Shown in pieces: positions 1 to 12,600 of a stretch of DNA of 64,000 nucleotides. Made by a program: the position numbers and the translations under genes. The stretch's first letter is position 1. Each line of letters begins with the position of its first letter. The stretch is from Favolaschia claudopus (taxonomy: Eukaryota; Basidiomycota; Agaricomycetes; Agaricales; Mycenaceae), in assembly GCA_037176885.1 (NCBI GenBank), contig JAWWNJ010000121.1, positions 496,001-560,000 of the forward strand, in the 5' to 3' direction. The notes below the pieces were generated by a model. The model ran no database searches. It was not told the origin of the DNA and saw only the letters and a list, made by a program, of their open reading frames with translations.

Positions 1-3000
1 CGGCACGCAGTGGAATCCGGCAATCAACATTGGAATTCAGCCGGTTGCAAGCTCCGCGTATATTACTGGTTGACAGAAAGCTGCGATGTGGCTGTGTATT
101 TCACTGATCCGCTCGACTCTCTGATCCGCCCTCGGCCTTGGCCATCCTTTCTCATATGCCCTCCCCTCCCATCCTAGAGTTCCAATAGTAGATGAGCGGG
201 AGATCCGCCGTTCCTGTCATAGAGAACAAACTCGTTTTCCAGTGTATTTAGCCAGATCGGTTGACGCTCACCGGTCTAGAATCTAGATGGGCGGCTCACG
301 ATTTGTGTCATCTGCCGCTCATCGTCTTAGATCTGGCGCAGCGCTGCTCATCGTCACGGTCTAGCATATGTTGATATTCTTCTCTCATGCCTCTCTTCTA
401 CTGCCCAGTGTCTGTCTCATACGCTGCTCATCGATCACTTCTCCCGGACGTCGCTTCAGTGATCAGCGCGCTTGCCAGCAGGCGCTGACCACCTCAACAC
501 CAACTCAACGCGTTCATTCCATCCTTCGAGTGTCGCCTTCTCGAAGCTCTTACGTTGCGCACTGACTCAAGCTTGTTTTCCTGGCGCTTCGGCGTCTCCG
601 CCACGGTCGCCCTCGGTCCACTGCTTACTGCCAGTGGGTCGCAATCTGCCATGGCGTCTCAGTCGCTCGACGCTTGGAGTGCGTTGTGCATCTCGTCTCA
701 CGATTCCGGCGACCGCATGCAGGATACAGACGGGTTTACTACGTCTTCGTTCAGCCTCTTCTGTGACTTTCCACTCGCATTGAATATTTCTCGGATTTTC
801 TATACCGTAGCACGGTACTTTGCTCTATCCAATACTCCTTTTGACTGCTTTTGGACTCGTTTAAATTTTCTACCTCCCAACATCCTCTTAGCATGATGCG
901 ACTCAAATCCACCCAGCCTCCGTCTCATCTCTCCCTACTTCGTTCTAACCCTCTGACCTTCTCGCAATGGAAGGTCTTCGGCTTCGCAACCGAATATGCA
1001 CGCACCCAATACAGCTCCTCCAGTCCTCTTGCGCCGGTACCCTGCCTGCCCCCATCTGCTCGTGCTCGGTGCTCAGCAGGCGACCTCACAATAACCCATC
1101 AGCTCATTCTCAGTTATCGGCGTCTGCCCCGTTCACTCTCACTCCCACTCGTATTGAATTCAGGGCTAAGCAAACCACCGCGCGCTCTATTGCGTCTGGC
1201 AACCGGCAGGGCTTCAACAAACTAGCCAGATAGGCATGAGATGAAAGAAGCTCGGCACTATAAACAGGATGAATGCAGTGTAATAGTGTTAACATTATTG
1301 TAATACAACACAGTACTTACTGCAAGCAGCATTGCAATGTCCCCAGTAGCTACTGACCAGTAAGAGGTGCAACATTGCATTGTGGCAGTAAATCTGTCAA
1401 TTGAACCCCATTTGAGGTGTTGATCAACCAGCTCATCTTCCCATCTGATGCCTTATTGGTGATGAATTTGATGGTGAATTAAGCTGATGGGGTACGGCGT
1501 TTCCCGAATATTTAAACACGAGCTGTAATTATTTAGTAATTCAAATTGACTAAAGTCTCGGCGAGATCCGAATTCCCGATGGACGTGTGACTGGTCACAC
1601 GTTGTGACCTTGCCCCTCATTACCACCACCCGCCCTCCCGCTCGCTCCCACCGGCGGCGTCGATGCATATGCTGGCTAGTGCCTCGGCCCAACTACCTGG
1701 TTAACACTGCCCACCGCTTATCTTGTCCAGTCCCCTCGTTTCATTCCCTCGCCGCCGCCGTGCCTGCCAGCAAATCCGCGCCACCCCAGCCTGTACCGGC
1801 TTCTACTACTTCAGTGGTGGCTAGCCACACAGTAGTCCACTCCTGTGTGGATACTCATTGACTTCTCGTTATCTCTGTAGCCCTTTCAATGCTCTACGCT
1901 TGCCGCCACCCACCCGCTCCTGCGCCCGCAGTGCGCACCGTTCGGCCGATTTCCCTCTGCGTTGTGTACTGCCCTCTCAGTGGTTCCTCGAGCTCAAGCA
2001 CAAGCACCGTAGTACTCACCTCATGTTATATATGCTGTGTTTCGGGCATTAAATGGTGCGTCGCTGTTTTCTTTGTTTCTGCATCTAATCTCATCGACCT
2101 TTCCGCTATCCTAGCTCTGGTCTCGCTCACCTTTGCAAATGGAGTTCTGCTCCCCGGCCCTTTGCTTGCCTCTGCGTCAATTCCCTGCGCGGTCGACTCT
2201 CCGCACGCTCGAGTCCCCTGTGCTCGACTCCCCGTGTCATCTCCCTCGCTGCCGCCGCTGCCCTCCCCCCTCCGCTTCTCGTCATACCCCCCCGTTCTGT
2301 ATCATGCGCATTCGATCCCCCGCACATCTGATTTTTTGTGCGCTCGACCCCCGCCGGCGCTCGACTCTCCCATCGTCACCCCACCCTCACTTACCCTTCC
2401 CCCCTCCCCTCTCCTGACGCTTCCCCTCTCTACATTCCCCCATTCCCCCCCCATTTCTCGCCGCCCATTCCGTTGTTGTTCAAACAAATAGCACTGAACG
2501 AGTTTTACTGTTTCGACGTCGCTTCTCGATGTGCATTCCAACTGCTATAGAATCTGGGTATTCAACGATCTCGACCGTTTCTCTGCCTCGTGTACGGTGC
2601 CTCAATATTATTTCTCAGCGTGTACTATTGCTCAGCGCGACTCGTACTCAGTATTTCTGTCTTTGCTCAATCAGTTTCCCTTACCAAGCTCTTCGTTTCG
2701 ATCATTTCCCTTCTACTTTACTTGTAATTCATGTTTCTTATGATGAGTTCAATCATAAATGATTCAAGCTTATATTTCTGAGTGATCTGAGTTGACAATA
2801 CTGGTTCCACGCTCAAAATTTCATGTCGAATCGATGCAGAATCGATGTTCGGCCGATTCTTCGGAGACATCGGAACACCCTCCCATTGGCTGGGATGGCG
2901 GTCCGAGCTGGGCGCCTAAAATACAGCTTCAGCGTCAATTTTTTTTTCTCGTTCGTTGATCATCTACAGGCAACTAAATACCCTAGAGATGTAGTTTTAG

Positions 3001-6000
3001 ACTCTTCTCAATGTATACTACAACATATTTCAAGATTGAGTCTCAATATGATCTGTGAGGCCCCAAACACGGAAGTCGATTCTTCGAGCAAGTTTCAACT
3101 CACTACTTGTACTATAACCTGGACCCGAACTCGACCATAATGCATACCGGCCGTTGTAAAGCTGAGAAAATTCACGAATTTCGCTCATTTATTGATCATC
3201 CAACAGTTCTCATTCGTTTTCCGCCACGATTACATCTCCTAGCCTTCTGTATAGTGCATGAACAGCAGTCAGTCAAAATGTGTTTGATATTTTTATATTC
3301 TAAAATCACTTTGAACTGAGCCTCGAAGCATTGAGAATGTCTATACGACCGTGTTTCTGATGTTTTAAATTCAGAGTGCAAAGAAATGGGCCCAAGGCGA
3401 GCCCGGACATTTTTACACACTGTAGTACATACTCACATAAATGCGCACTATACTGTCTCAGTGATAGCTTCCCTATATTTACTGAACTACTAACCTTTGT
3501 TTGACATCAGAGAACAAGGTCTCGTATGCAGTCATGAAGGCACAGTGGGAGATTTGCTGGGAAAGAATGAATTGATGAAAACGGGCTCAATAAATTGAAT
3601 ATGACACCGATTTAGGCTGGAGGCGACTTGATTGAATAAGTATAAGAAACTAGTATACAATTTAGCTTATCCACCGAACTGTGAAGACCTATAGACTGAA
3701 TTTCGGGCATTTTGATGACAGAATTTCCTATTTCGGCCGCGAGCGTTGAGTATCGCAGCTTCGGACCGAGTTTCCGAACCAACCGGAATCGATACCGAAC
3801 GTGTGACTCACGCTGTCACATTGCCAGCGCACCACCTGCTCTCACTCTTCTATCATCTATGTCGACCTCTCCCCTTTCCCTTACGCTGCTAACATGTCCC
3901 CGGACGTCGCTATCAACCAACTACTGGTGCCATGGACGCTGTGAACACATCAAAGCTTTGCATTGGATCTATCGTTGATCTATCGGAAGCCTGCAATTTG
4001 GGTCGAAATCGGGAAGGATTGAGAAAGGGTGGACAGAGTGACGAGGACTGAACGAAATCCATTAAGTGCTGCATAGGGAATGGGTTGGAGGGTTGTGGGC
4101 AGAGAATTAACGGTGCGCTATCTAATATTCTTTCATTTCTCTCTCCCTTCTTCTCTATTCAGGCTTGATCTCCGTCCTTTCCCTAAAGCACCTTACTAAC
4201 GACGCCTCCACCCTTCCAGTGCATTGCCTTCACACTACCCACTCTCTGGCTCGCACCCGCCGTAACCCACCCTGACTACTGCATCAAACCCTGCCGCCAC
4301 GCCCTCTCATCATCTCCTTACTACCACTCCCACTCACCGGCCACCTTTCCACCACACCCACTCTGTCAACGAACCCCACTCGTCGTCGCCGCCCTCGTCC
4401 GTGTCGCCGGCGGGTGCGTACCGCGCTTCCTTCACATCCCGCGTCTTCCTGACAACCCCCTCCCCACGCCGTTTGCACGCCCCCAACTGCCTTGCTTCGA
4501 CAACTTCGCCAGCAAGCAAACACGGCCTTCGGCTGTCCGCACCAAAGCTCTGACAACAATTTCCTCTGAATCGTCACAAATGCGTTGTTTTGACGACTGC
4601 GATACCCGTACCACCTACGACCGACCACCTGACGCCACGTCCACATAAGCTACCGCTGTCGTGCCCACCTCAATTTACCGTTCATCTCCCCTACCCATGT
4701 ACTCGCATTACTACCTGTTCCCGTACTGGCTCGCACCCCTCGGGGCCATTGTCGTTTAGAATACCCGATCATATCGGCTTGCATTGTGCGGTAGATACTA
4801 GCCCACCGCACACAATTTATATATGATTTGTTTTGAAATTTCTCGTGTCATGTCATCTGGATTACGTTTACTCAATGAAAATCTCAGGGATTCGTCGATG
4901 ATATCACGTAGGGGCGCCAAATAGGGACGGCAAACACCGAAATGCGTGCGAATATAGGGTGGTAATACCCTAAATGCGGGTATCATGTTGTTCTGAACAC
5001 GGGCCTTGATGAGGCATCAGTGGATATTGTTCTTAACAGTTCTTTGAACTGTTGGTAGCCCAGAAAGGCAGTTGACATCAGATTTGAGCCCGGCAGGGTG
5101 TGCCGGAGAAAGATGGAGAATTATGTTGACGTTTCCCAGCATTTACAGCAACATTACATTGTGGCTGGTTTTACTGGTCAGCTACTACTGTGAAAAATGC
5201 AATGCGGTATGCAGCTATTACTGGCAGTATTGTATTATCACTACATCTCTTGGTGGAATGCAGATCCACAATGACGCTGCTTGTGGGAATGAATCCGACC
5301 CTGGTGGAAGGACGTCCAGAAATCACAGCTGGAGGATCTTCCGTTTCGACGAGATGCAAAAGAACGCTGAATGCAGCTCGTCTCGCGAATTTCGTAGCGC
5401 AAATCGACTATAGCTTCACCTCTTGGTTTCGATATCTTGCCTTGACAACACCACTCTCAGCCTCCAATGTTGTTGTGGCAGCCTGGGTCAAAATCGGTCC
5501 AAATCCAAAGCAATCCAATACAGCGTCTCTTGTCACTTTGAAAAGACGAACGGAAAGTGTCAGAGGATGAGCGGCGGATGAGTAGCGGATGTGGAATGAT
5601 GAGCCACCAATTAGATTTGAGAGACGATGAGTAGCTGACAAGAAACGACGAGTCGATAGATAGAGATGAGCATCCGTTGAGCGGCAGAATTGAGCCAAGG
5701 AGCAGCAGATGCGCGATGACGTCGATGACTGAACGAGTGCCGGATCGTAAGACGACGAGTGGCGGATTCGAAATGCTGAGCGGCGGAGGACGTCGTCATG
5801 AACCTCAAACTGTTGCCCCACGCCTTCAATAGTGCGCTCAGCCAAGTCGAAGCAGGGTACGGCGGCAAGGCCCCGAGATCCGGCATCCGCTAACGACGTA
5901 CACACCCATCTCCATGAAGACACATCCAGCGCCCATCGCTTCTCCCTGGCTCTTCACCCGACACAGCTACCATGTCCACCACCACCTCGTAAATAACCGG

Positions 6001-9000
6001 CGTACACGCCGACATGAAACGAAGGTGGGGGTGGGGAAGATGCTGGAGGTGGAGCATTGTCAACCGCAAATTTGGGACGCGACGAGACAGGGCGAGAGGG
6101 GAGCATTTCGAGGGCCTGAAGGGGAAGGCAAAAAAGTAAGTTGATGGTGGAAAGAAAGGCGCGGGGAATATAAAGTGAGAGCAGAAAGCGTAACGGGAAG
6201 GGAAGAAAAAGGGAAGTGAAAAAAATCATCGAGAATTCGAGAATATAACGCACCTCTACCTGCGACAAAGCAGTACCAGGAAGGTCCCTCACCGTGGTTC
6301 CAATATGTAGCGTACGCGCATAAAGGTGATAACTCGCTCGCCTCTGAAGTGGGAGGTCGGGAGGACTCAGAACGGTATCCGTGTCAAATTTTGACCTTGG
6401 GAGGATGAGAGATGGACAGTGGAAACAAAGTCCAGATACATACCTCGGAAGTAGAAGCCGAGGTTAATTGCATACGTCCGCACACGCGAGAGCGTCGACG
6501 ATAGTGGGTGAACAGTGGTGCAGATCATCGACTCGCCGTTAGATATATCTGCCAGTAGGAAAGTTGAGGGCTAGGGCTAGAGAATGCTGGCAAAAGTGCA
6601 TGAGCGGCGGAGCGTCAACGAACAGGTTCAGCGGCACCGACGGTCTCGGGTGGTGCGGACCGTCACTTGGTACGCCGATGAAGTAGTGCGACATCGAGGG
6701 GCACCATGCCCACGGATTGAGGTGTATAGACACTGCAGTGGGCACAGCCAGCCTCTGTGCTCCAATAATAACCGCTCCTTCTGCTTCATTGTCAAACCAT
6801 TTCCATGCCTCGAAGACGAGCTATAGGACAAAATCGACCCCGATGGAGATAAAGCTAGCGATGACGACACGTGCAGGCGACACCGCAAAAATGTTCGTCT
6901 GGTCTGAGATGTCGTCGCGTCGATACCGACCGGGACGGCGGCGCAACACGCGGGGAATCCGTAAACAAGCATCCTGATCCATGGACGACGTTAGTCAGTA
7001 AGATTAAGCACGAGATTAGAGATAACGCACCAAATTCAAGGTATTCAAACGGGGCGTCCGGTGTGTCGACGGATCACGAAACAAGTCGCGCGTGGTGGCC
7101 GTGCGCAGTGCGATTCGGAGGTGAGGATGGTGGTGTCGTATGCTGAGACGGAGGCTCTTTGGAATTCATAATCAGATGGAGATTGCCAGATGAGCGCGGA
7201 GACGGAAGGCAAAGACGAATGAAAGGAAGAGATGATGAAGAGTAGTCAAACTCGTCAAAGCGGGGGTGGCAGTAGTGGAAGTAGAAGAGCAAGGGATAAG
7301 GAAAATCCTTTCGAAGGGCAAAACAAAAGAACAGGGAGGATGGAGATGAAGAACTCCTCGACACCGTCGCCTCCACCCATAACACCCTCAAGCGACACCC
7401 ACCGCACGTCTGAGACCCCACCTCTCCTCCAGGCTCAATGTCAAAGCGCACACAAAGGCCACCCGAGAATTGGAGCTGTGTGGCTGTGCTCTCCTTCGAT
7501 GAGCAAGGAAAGCCGGAGACCACGCCTTGGGTCCAGCTCCAGCGGGGAAGGGAAGGGTAGAACGAAGAAGTAGCGGTGGAAGGCGGGGGAGAATGCAAAG
7601 GACACGAAAGACCATCATCCGCTCGATGGTCGCAAGCAGACATCGAAGATGCAGAGAGTAAAAAAGACAGAAAACAGACAAAAACGATATTCACTCACAT
7701 CCAACCCTCCTCAACGCAACCCTATCCAACGCCGTCGCCAACAAACTCTGGCTCATCCTCAACATACACCCCCACCCCGTAGCGGACGTCCATCCTTTCG
7801 TCACCCCGAGCGGCCACGATTTCTTTTTTCGTCGATGAGGAGGTGGAAGTGGAGATGGATGGTCCTGAATGTTGATATGTCTGTGGGAGAGGATGAGATT
7901 TTGGCGTTGGCGGTAGGCAGGAGAACCAGAGGAGGGGAGAAGCTCACCATGTTAGTGACTGATACTCGTCCCCATCCCCGCACCAACTCGCACCCGTCCC
8001 TGCCCTTGTCCCCTCGACGACAACCCCACACTACTACTCCAATTAGTCGCGCCACTCGACTACTGCGAATACGTATCATATTGCGAGTGATTCGTTCCCG
8101 GGACAGACAAAAGTCCAAAAGACATTCATGTCGACCATCTGCAAAGCATGGAGAGTGAGCTTGGGGTTGAATGAGCGAGCGTAAGTAACAGAAAAAAGGG
8201 AGACGAAGATGCTGAGTGACAAGACAAACCTTGAGCCATTTACGCTTCTACCTGGACCTGGACATCCGCTCCATTTTTGCGCCGGCTCGAATTCCACCGC
8301 CATCATCCACTTCTCTCCACGATCTTCGTCTGCAGGCGCGCGTTTGCTTGCGAATTGAGGCAAAACACTGAAAATTGGCCTAAACGAGAATGGAGAATGA
8401 GCATCAGAATACGAAGACCTAGAAATCTCACAAGTCGAGAATCGCGTGCAGCCTCTAGAAAAGACATCGACTCACGCAGACGATTAGTGGGAGGACGTGT
8501 GGTGAAGATGTGGCGCCAGACACATCCGCAATCCGCAGATACCTAAAGCGGCAGCTTGGATGTTTCGGAAAGTCAGCGGCGGGTGTAACTCATGATGATC
8601 GTGAGCAGCTAGAAGTAGTCGGCCGATGCCCAATGGGGGCAAAGAGATGGTCCTTGACGCGGACGTCGCCCGACGCCAGTGGCAGCCAAAAGTTGGCCGT
8701 CACTCATCACGTCACACCGGCTATCAGCTTGCCGGCGAACCGACCGCTCTTTGTCGTCAACAACCATCGTCTCCGACGATGAACCGAGCTATTCAACTGG
8801 CCCGAATTCTCTGTTAACCAGTCGTTTGCCATATGCCATTCAATTTTGCTACATCCTCAGAATTTCTCTGTCTTATATTGTCGCTACGAGGTCGGATGGT
8901 CTGACGATGGCTTCTCATCACGTCTTATAATCTTTGCTCTTGCTTTGCTCAATCTCGTTGGCGCTGGGCACTCAGTACACAGTTCCCCTTTCTTCGACTC

Positions 9001-9374
9001 TAGAAGCAAGACAGAGCTGTTGAAGTATTTCAAGTTGGCCATGGCAGATCTCTTCGAGTCCGTTCCACCAGTGTACCAGATGTGCTGAGGACTTGGATGG
9101 ATGCATCTTCTCTCCAGCTGTCCTCTGTCTGGATCGGCAACACTGCAGCCTGTCGATCGTCCTGTTTTTTTTTCTTCTTCCGGTATACGTTTCATACGGT
9201 TTGTGCACTGGACCTCAAATTGTATCGTGGCAAGTTGCCAACAAATCAGAGACGAACGTCGATGGAATCATCCAGAGGATATATTCAGATCCGACAATCT
9301 GTCCATCGTCTATATCTAACATATGCCACTCGCCGTCTCTCGTCTCTCGTCGGTCATCGACTCGCCTTGCTTGC
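1..9374. other. Long CT-rich intergenic stretch, no gene supported
   Basis: I find no gene here that I would defend. The open frames are short, biased to Ser, Pro, Leu and Arg, overlap on both strands and lack domain signatures, as expected from CT-rich DNA. Short stretches around 6.5-6.9 kb and 8.1-8.4 kb on the minus strand have codon-like runs, but I could not join them into a gene; decayed gene fragments are possible. Patches of a degenerate repeat built on CATCCGCCGCTCATCGTC occur at about 270-360 and, inverted, at 5565-5800. The right end, where element 1 inserted, is also made of such CT-rich phrases. Confidence 0.5.
5565..5800. repeat. Degenerate GATGAGCGGCGGATG repeat patch
   Basis: This stretch repeats variants of GATGAGCGGCGGATG and ACGATGAG, for example gatgagcggcggatgagtag at its left end, then further variants ending in a gctgagcggcgg phrase. 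It is the reverse complement of the CATCCGCCGCTCATCGTC phrases seen at 270-360, 20907-20960 and 42740-44280. It reads as a degenerate dispersed simple repeat and not as coding DNA. Confidence 0.5.
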
Positions 9375-9379
9375 CGCGC
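9375..9379. repeat. 5' target-site duplication of element 1 (CGCGC)
   Basis: The five bases before the 5' LTR are CGCGC and are repeated exactly at 20907-20911 after the 3' LTR. A 5-bp duplication is typical of Ty3/Gypsy integration and fixes the element ends. Confidence 0.92.
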
Positions 9380-9551
9380 TGTTAGGGATACGGATGATAT
9401 AATATTGATTACGTTTACGCTGCATGTATTGAGGATCAGTCAGCGTGGGAAAAGGGACTTTCTTTTCACCTACGTTGACTGACCCAGACTATTTCGATAT
9501 AGTATTTGGTTCGGTTCATTCGGGTGAACGTCTAAGTCTACACCCTCTACA
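9380..9551 (+). repeat. 5' LTR of element 1
   Basis: This 172-bp repeat begins TGTTAGGGATACGG and ends ACCCTCTACA, and recurs without a difference I can see at 20735-20906. It is short for a Gypsy LTR. No clear TATA box or polyadenylation signal was recognised. Confidence 0.95.
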
Positions 9552-9642
9552 CCTTTTTGAACCTCAAAGCTCCGACCGGAGCGCTATATTCAAAATTTCT
9601 ATCAATACTACACTTGTTTGAAGAAAACCTGGGATTCAGTCT
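9552..9642 (+). other. Leader of element 1; no tRNA-type primer binding site seen
   Basis: The 91 bases between LTR and gag start CCTTTTTGAACCTC and contain a small palindrome, CTCCGACCGGAG. There is no TGG near the LTR edge, which would pair with the CCA end of a tRNA primer. Priming may use an internal tRNA segment or self-priming as in Tf1-type elements; the sequence alone does not decide this. Confidence 0.5.
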
Positions 9643-12600
9643 ATGGCGACTACACCGAGTAGCCCCCATCGAGATCCCACCACCGCTGGGTCCTCCCAGT
9701 TCGCCACCGCGAGTCTGGAGCCCCAGACCGACGAACAGGCCCCGCAGACGACGACGGGAGCCGACACGTCATCATTTGGACCGCGACTAAGGGTCTCAAT
9801 GGACGCCAATGGCGTCCCTTACTTAGTCGACCCATTGACGGGTACGCGATACGAGGTGTCTGACGACGAGGCTGTCCCTGATAATCAGCCCTTGTCGCCC
9901 ACTCGCCCTGCGGCACCCGCAGCAGAGACAGAAGGGACGGGTGGGCCCACCCCTTCGTCTCCCTCTAGCATCACACGGGAGGACTCTAACAACTCCCCCC
10001 TCACTCCTGAGATGTTGCTCGCCTCCCTAATTGCGGATTTGAGCGCTACCCCACTCAGCGAGCCTCAATTGTCCCGATTCAGCACACTCAGAGGGATCAT
10101 GTCCCTGAGTCGAGACTCGCTCCTCACTACCACAGGGCTGGTCGCGGGTCAACGCGACCACGTACGCGGGCTAGCTCGTAGCCTCCGCCAGCTGCGCAAC
10201 GACGTGGCCGAGCGATTTGTGGAACTAAGTGAGGAAGTCACCACCGCCAACCAACGGATGGAGGTGACGCTCAGCAACAATTTGAGAGTTCTCCGCGCAA
10301 CTGGAGCAACCGATGCACAGTTAGCGCAGCTGGTAGTAGCAGTACAGTCCGGACGGGACCAACCACTAGAGCGCATCAATTTGGATGCCCAGCTCCACGA
10401 ACCCCCAGCACAAGCGGTCGATATGGGAGAATTGAGGCCTGCGGTGGACAGAGCTCTTCCTCCCCGTCGGGAAGGGGAATCTCATGAAGAGTTCCTGACG
10501 CGAGGAAACGCCTCGCTGGGACATCGAGTGCGAGCTGCCAACTCGTTCGCCAACTCTGCGCCCACTGATACGACGGGACCTCGTACAAATACTCCTCGTG
10601 TGACGCGCTTCGCTGACGAACGCACCCCAACTCCAGTCGTGAGTCGCGACACCCCGCCGCACATGCAACGAAGCACGGTGGGTGTGGGGCGCGGGACGGT
10701 TAACCCAATCGGATATAACCAGTCCATATCTGGCGTCCTCACTGAACGTGGACGGGACGGGGATACGACCCCAAATGTATTCGAGCTCTTCCTCGAAGAG
10801 AAGGCCCAGCAGATCCACATTATGATTGATAGGACGCTGGGCCGAGCAATTCGGGCACCGCCGCGCCCGCCCAAGTTGCCCGAGCCCTCCAAGTATAAAG
10901 GAGAAGACGACGACACCACGTTCATGACGTGGTTGAGCCGATTATGCACTTGGCTTCAGGGTAGTGGGCTAGGTGGCCCGGACTACGAGGACAGTAGAAT
11001 AGTGTATCTCAAGACATCATTAGAGTCGCATGCGATTGAGTGGTTCGACACTGAAGTCGAGCCGCTGACAAGGCCCAGTGAAATTGACCATAACTTTGAG
11101 GCCATCGTGTGCGCCATGCACCGACGATTTGTAACGACTGCGACGGCGACTCGTGCCACTAGGGAATACGAGTCCGTGCGGTATGATGAGAGCAAAGGGG
11201 TTGAGTTCCTTGCGAGTGAACTCAAACGCACCGCACTCAAAATGCGCGAACCTCCTGCAGACATCACTCTAAGGCAGCGGTTCATGCGTCTCCTACCCGC
11301 TGACGTCCACAACGAGCTCATTCGGCGCGGGTTGTATACCGAATATGTCGAGTGGGACACCTTGAAAAACCACGCTCGTATGTGGATTGAGGGCCAGGGG
11401 ATGATGCGAAGAGACACCAGAGTGCCAGAGTCGAATCGCCCCGCTAGGACGACCACGGTGAGATCAGCGACAAAGAGTAATGGGAAGAGTACAGCGAGAA
11501 GCAGAGCCTCACCCCGCTCTAACGCCCCAATCGCCGCTCGGGCCGGGACTGCCGCTGTCACCCACTCTTCTTCCCCCACCACCATGTCCAAAGATAAAGT
11601 GGGAGCTAACCCCACTCCCACCGCCTCAAGATCTAATAAGACCTGCTTTGGCTGTGGGCTAATCGGGCACATCGCCAGCGACCCTGTGTGCCCGCGTTTC
11701 AACGAGTCTGCATCAACCAGACCGAAGAATAACGCGCAGATACGCGCACAACGCGTTGTGTCCAGCTACTCAGACGATGGTGACGAGGAAGAAGAATTGG
11801 CCTCCGATGAAGATGGATCAGCCATTGAAGATGAAGTTGAAGGGCTGTGGGGGGGCGATCAGTACGATGGGGACGTTCTTATCGACGATTTCCCTGCTGA
11901 CCACGACCTCCACGGGGCCAATGATGAAAACGAGCAAATCGCGGAGGAAACCGACCCTCACGAAGCTCCCGACCTGGCTGATCTAATAGACAGTGCCGCC
12001 CCGACCGAAGTACGCGTCGGGGCCATGCAATATTTCGCCATGCGCATCGATAACGACGCGCCGGCTGATCGAGAGATTATACCTGGAGCTAACGAATACT
12101 CCAGCTCGCAACCCATGAGAACCGCCATCATGGACACGTTAGTCGCCGTGGTAGGATTCTCTGGGCTGGGACATCCTGAATGGGACCCAGCTCGAGAAGA
12201 CCAGGAGCGTCTAGATCGCGACATTCATTGGGATTTTGAATGTCATGACCATGACTCGCTCATTCATGCGTTTGAGATGCAGAGAGGCGTTGGCCCGTAC
12301 TCTGGGCCAGCTCTCCAAGAATACGACGCAATTATGCGGCTTGGCGCTGAGGAAAGTGCCAGGGCGGCGTGGGAGGGAGTATTGGCGATTCAACCGCTAA
12401 TACTCACTAGTTTTACGAGTGGTGTCTTGCGCACCACCGTTATAGATGTCGAGGCGGAATCCGCCCGAATTTCAGGGTACTTCTCGGTACTACAACAATC
12501 CATTACCGACATACAGGCCCTGATTGATAGAAGGGAGGGAACTTTCAATGAATTAAGACAGCTTCCCCCTCTCGTCGACGAGGCGAGGTCGAGAGCAGGG

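Noticed and set aside
5408..5923. 171-codon minus-strand frame
   Set aside because: Ser/Arg/Ala-rich product lying over a degenerate repeat, overlapped by frames on the other strand, with no domain or splice context.
7074..7694. 206-codon minus-strand frame with a hydrophobic start, suggesting a secreted protein
   Set aside because: The rest is Ser/Pro/Arg-rich low complexity from CT-rich DNA, and no homologous motif or neighbouring exon was found.
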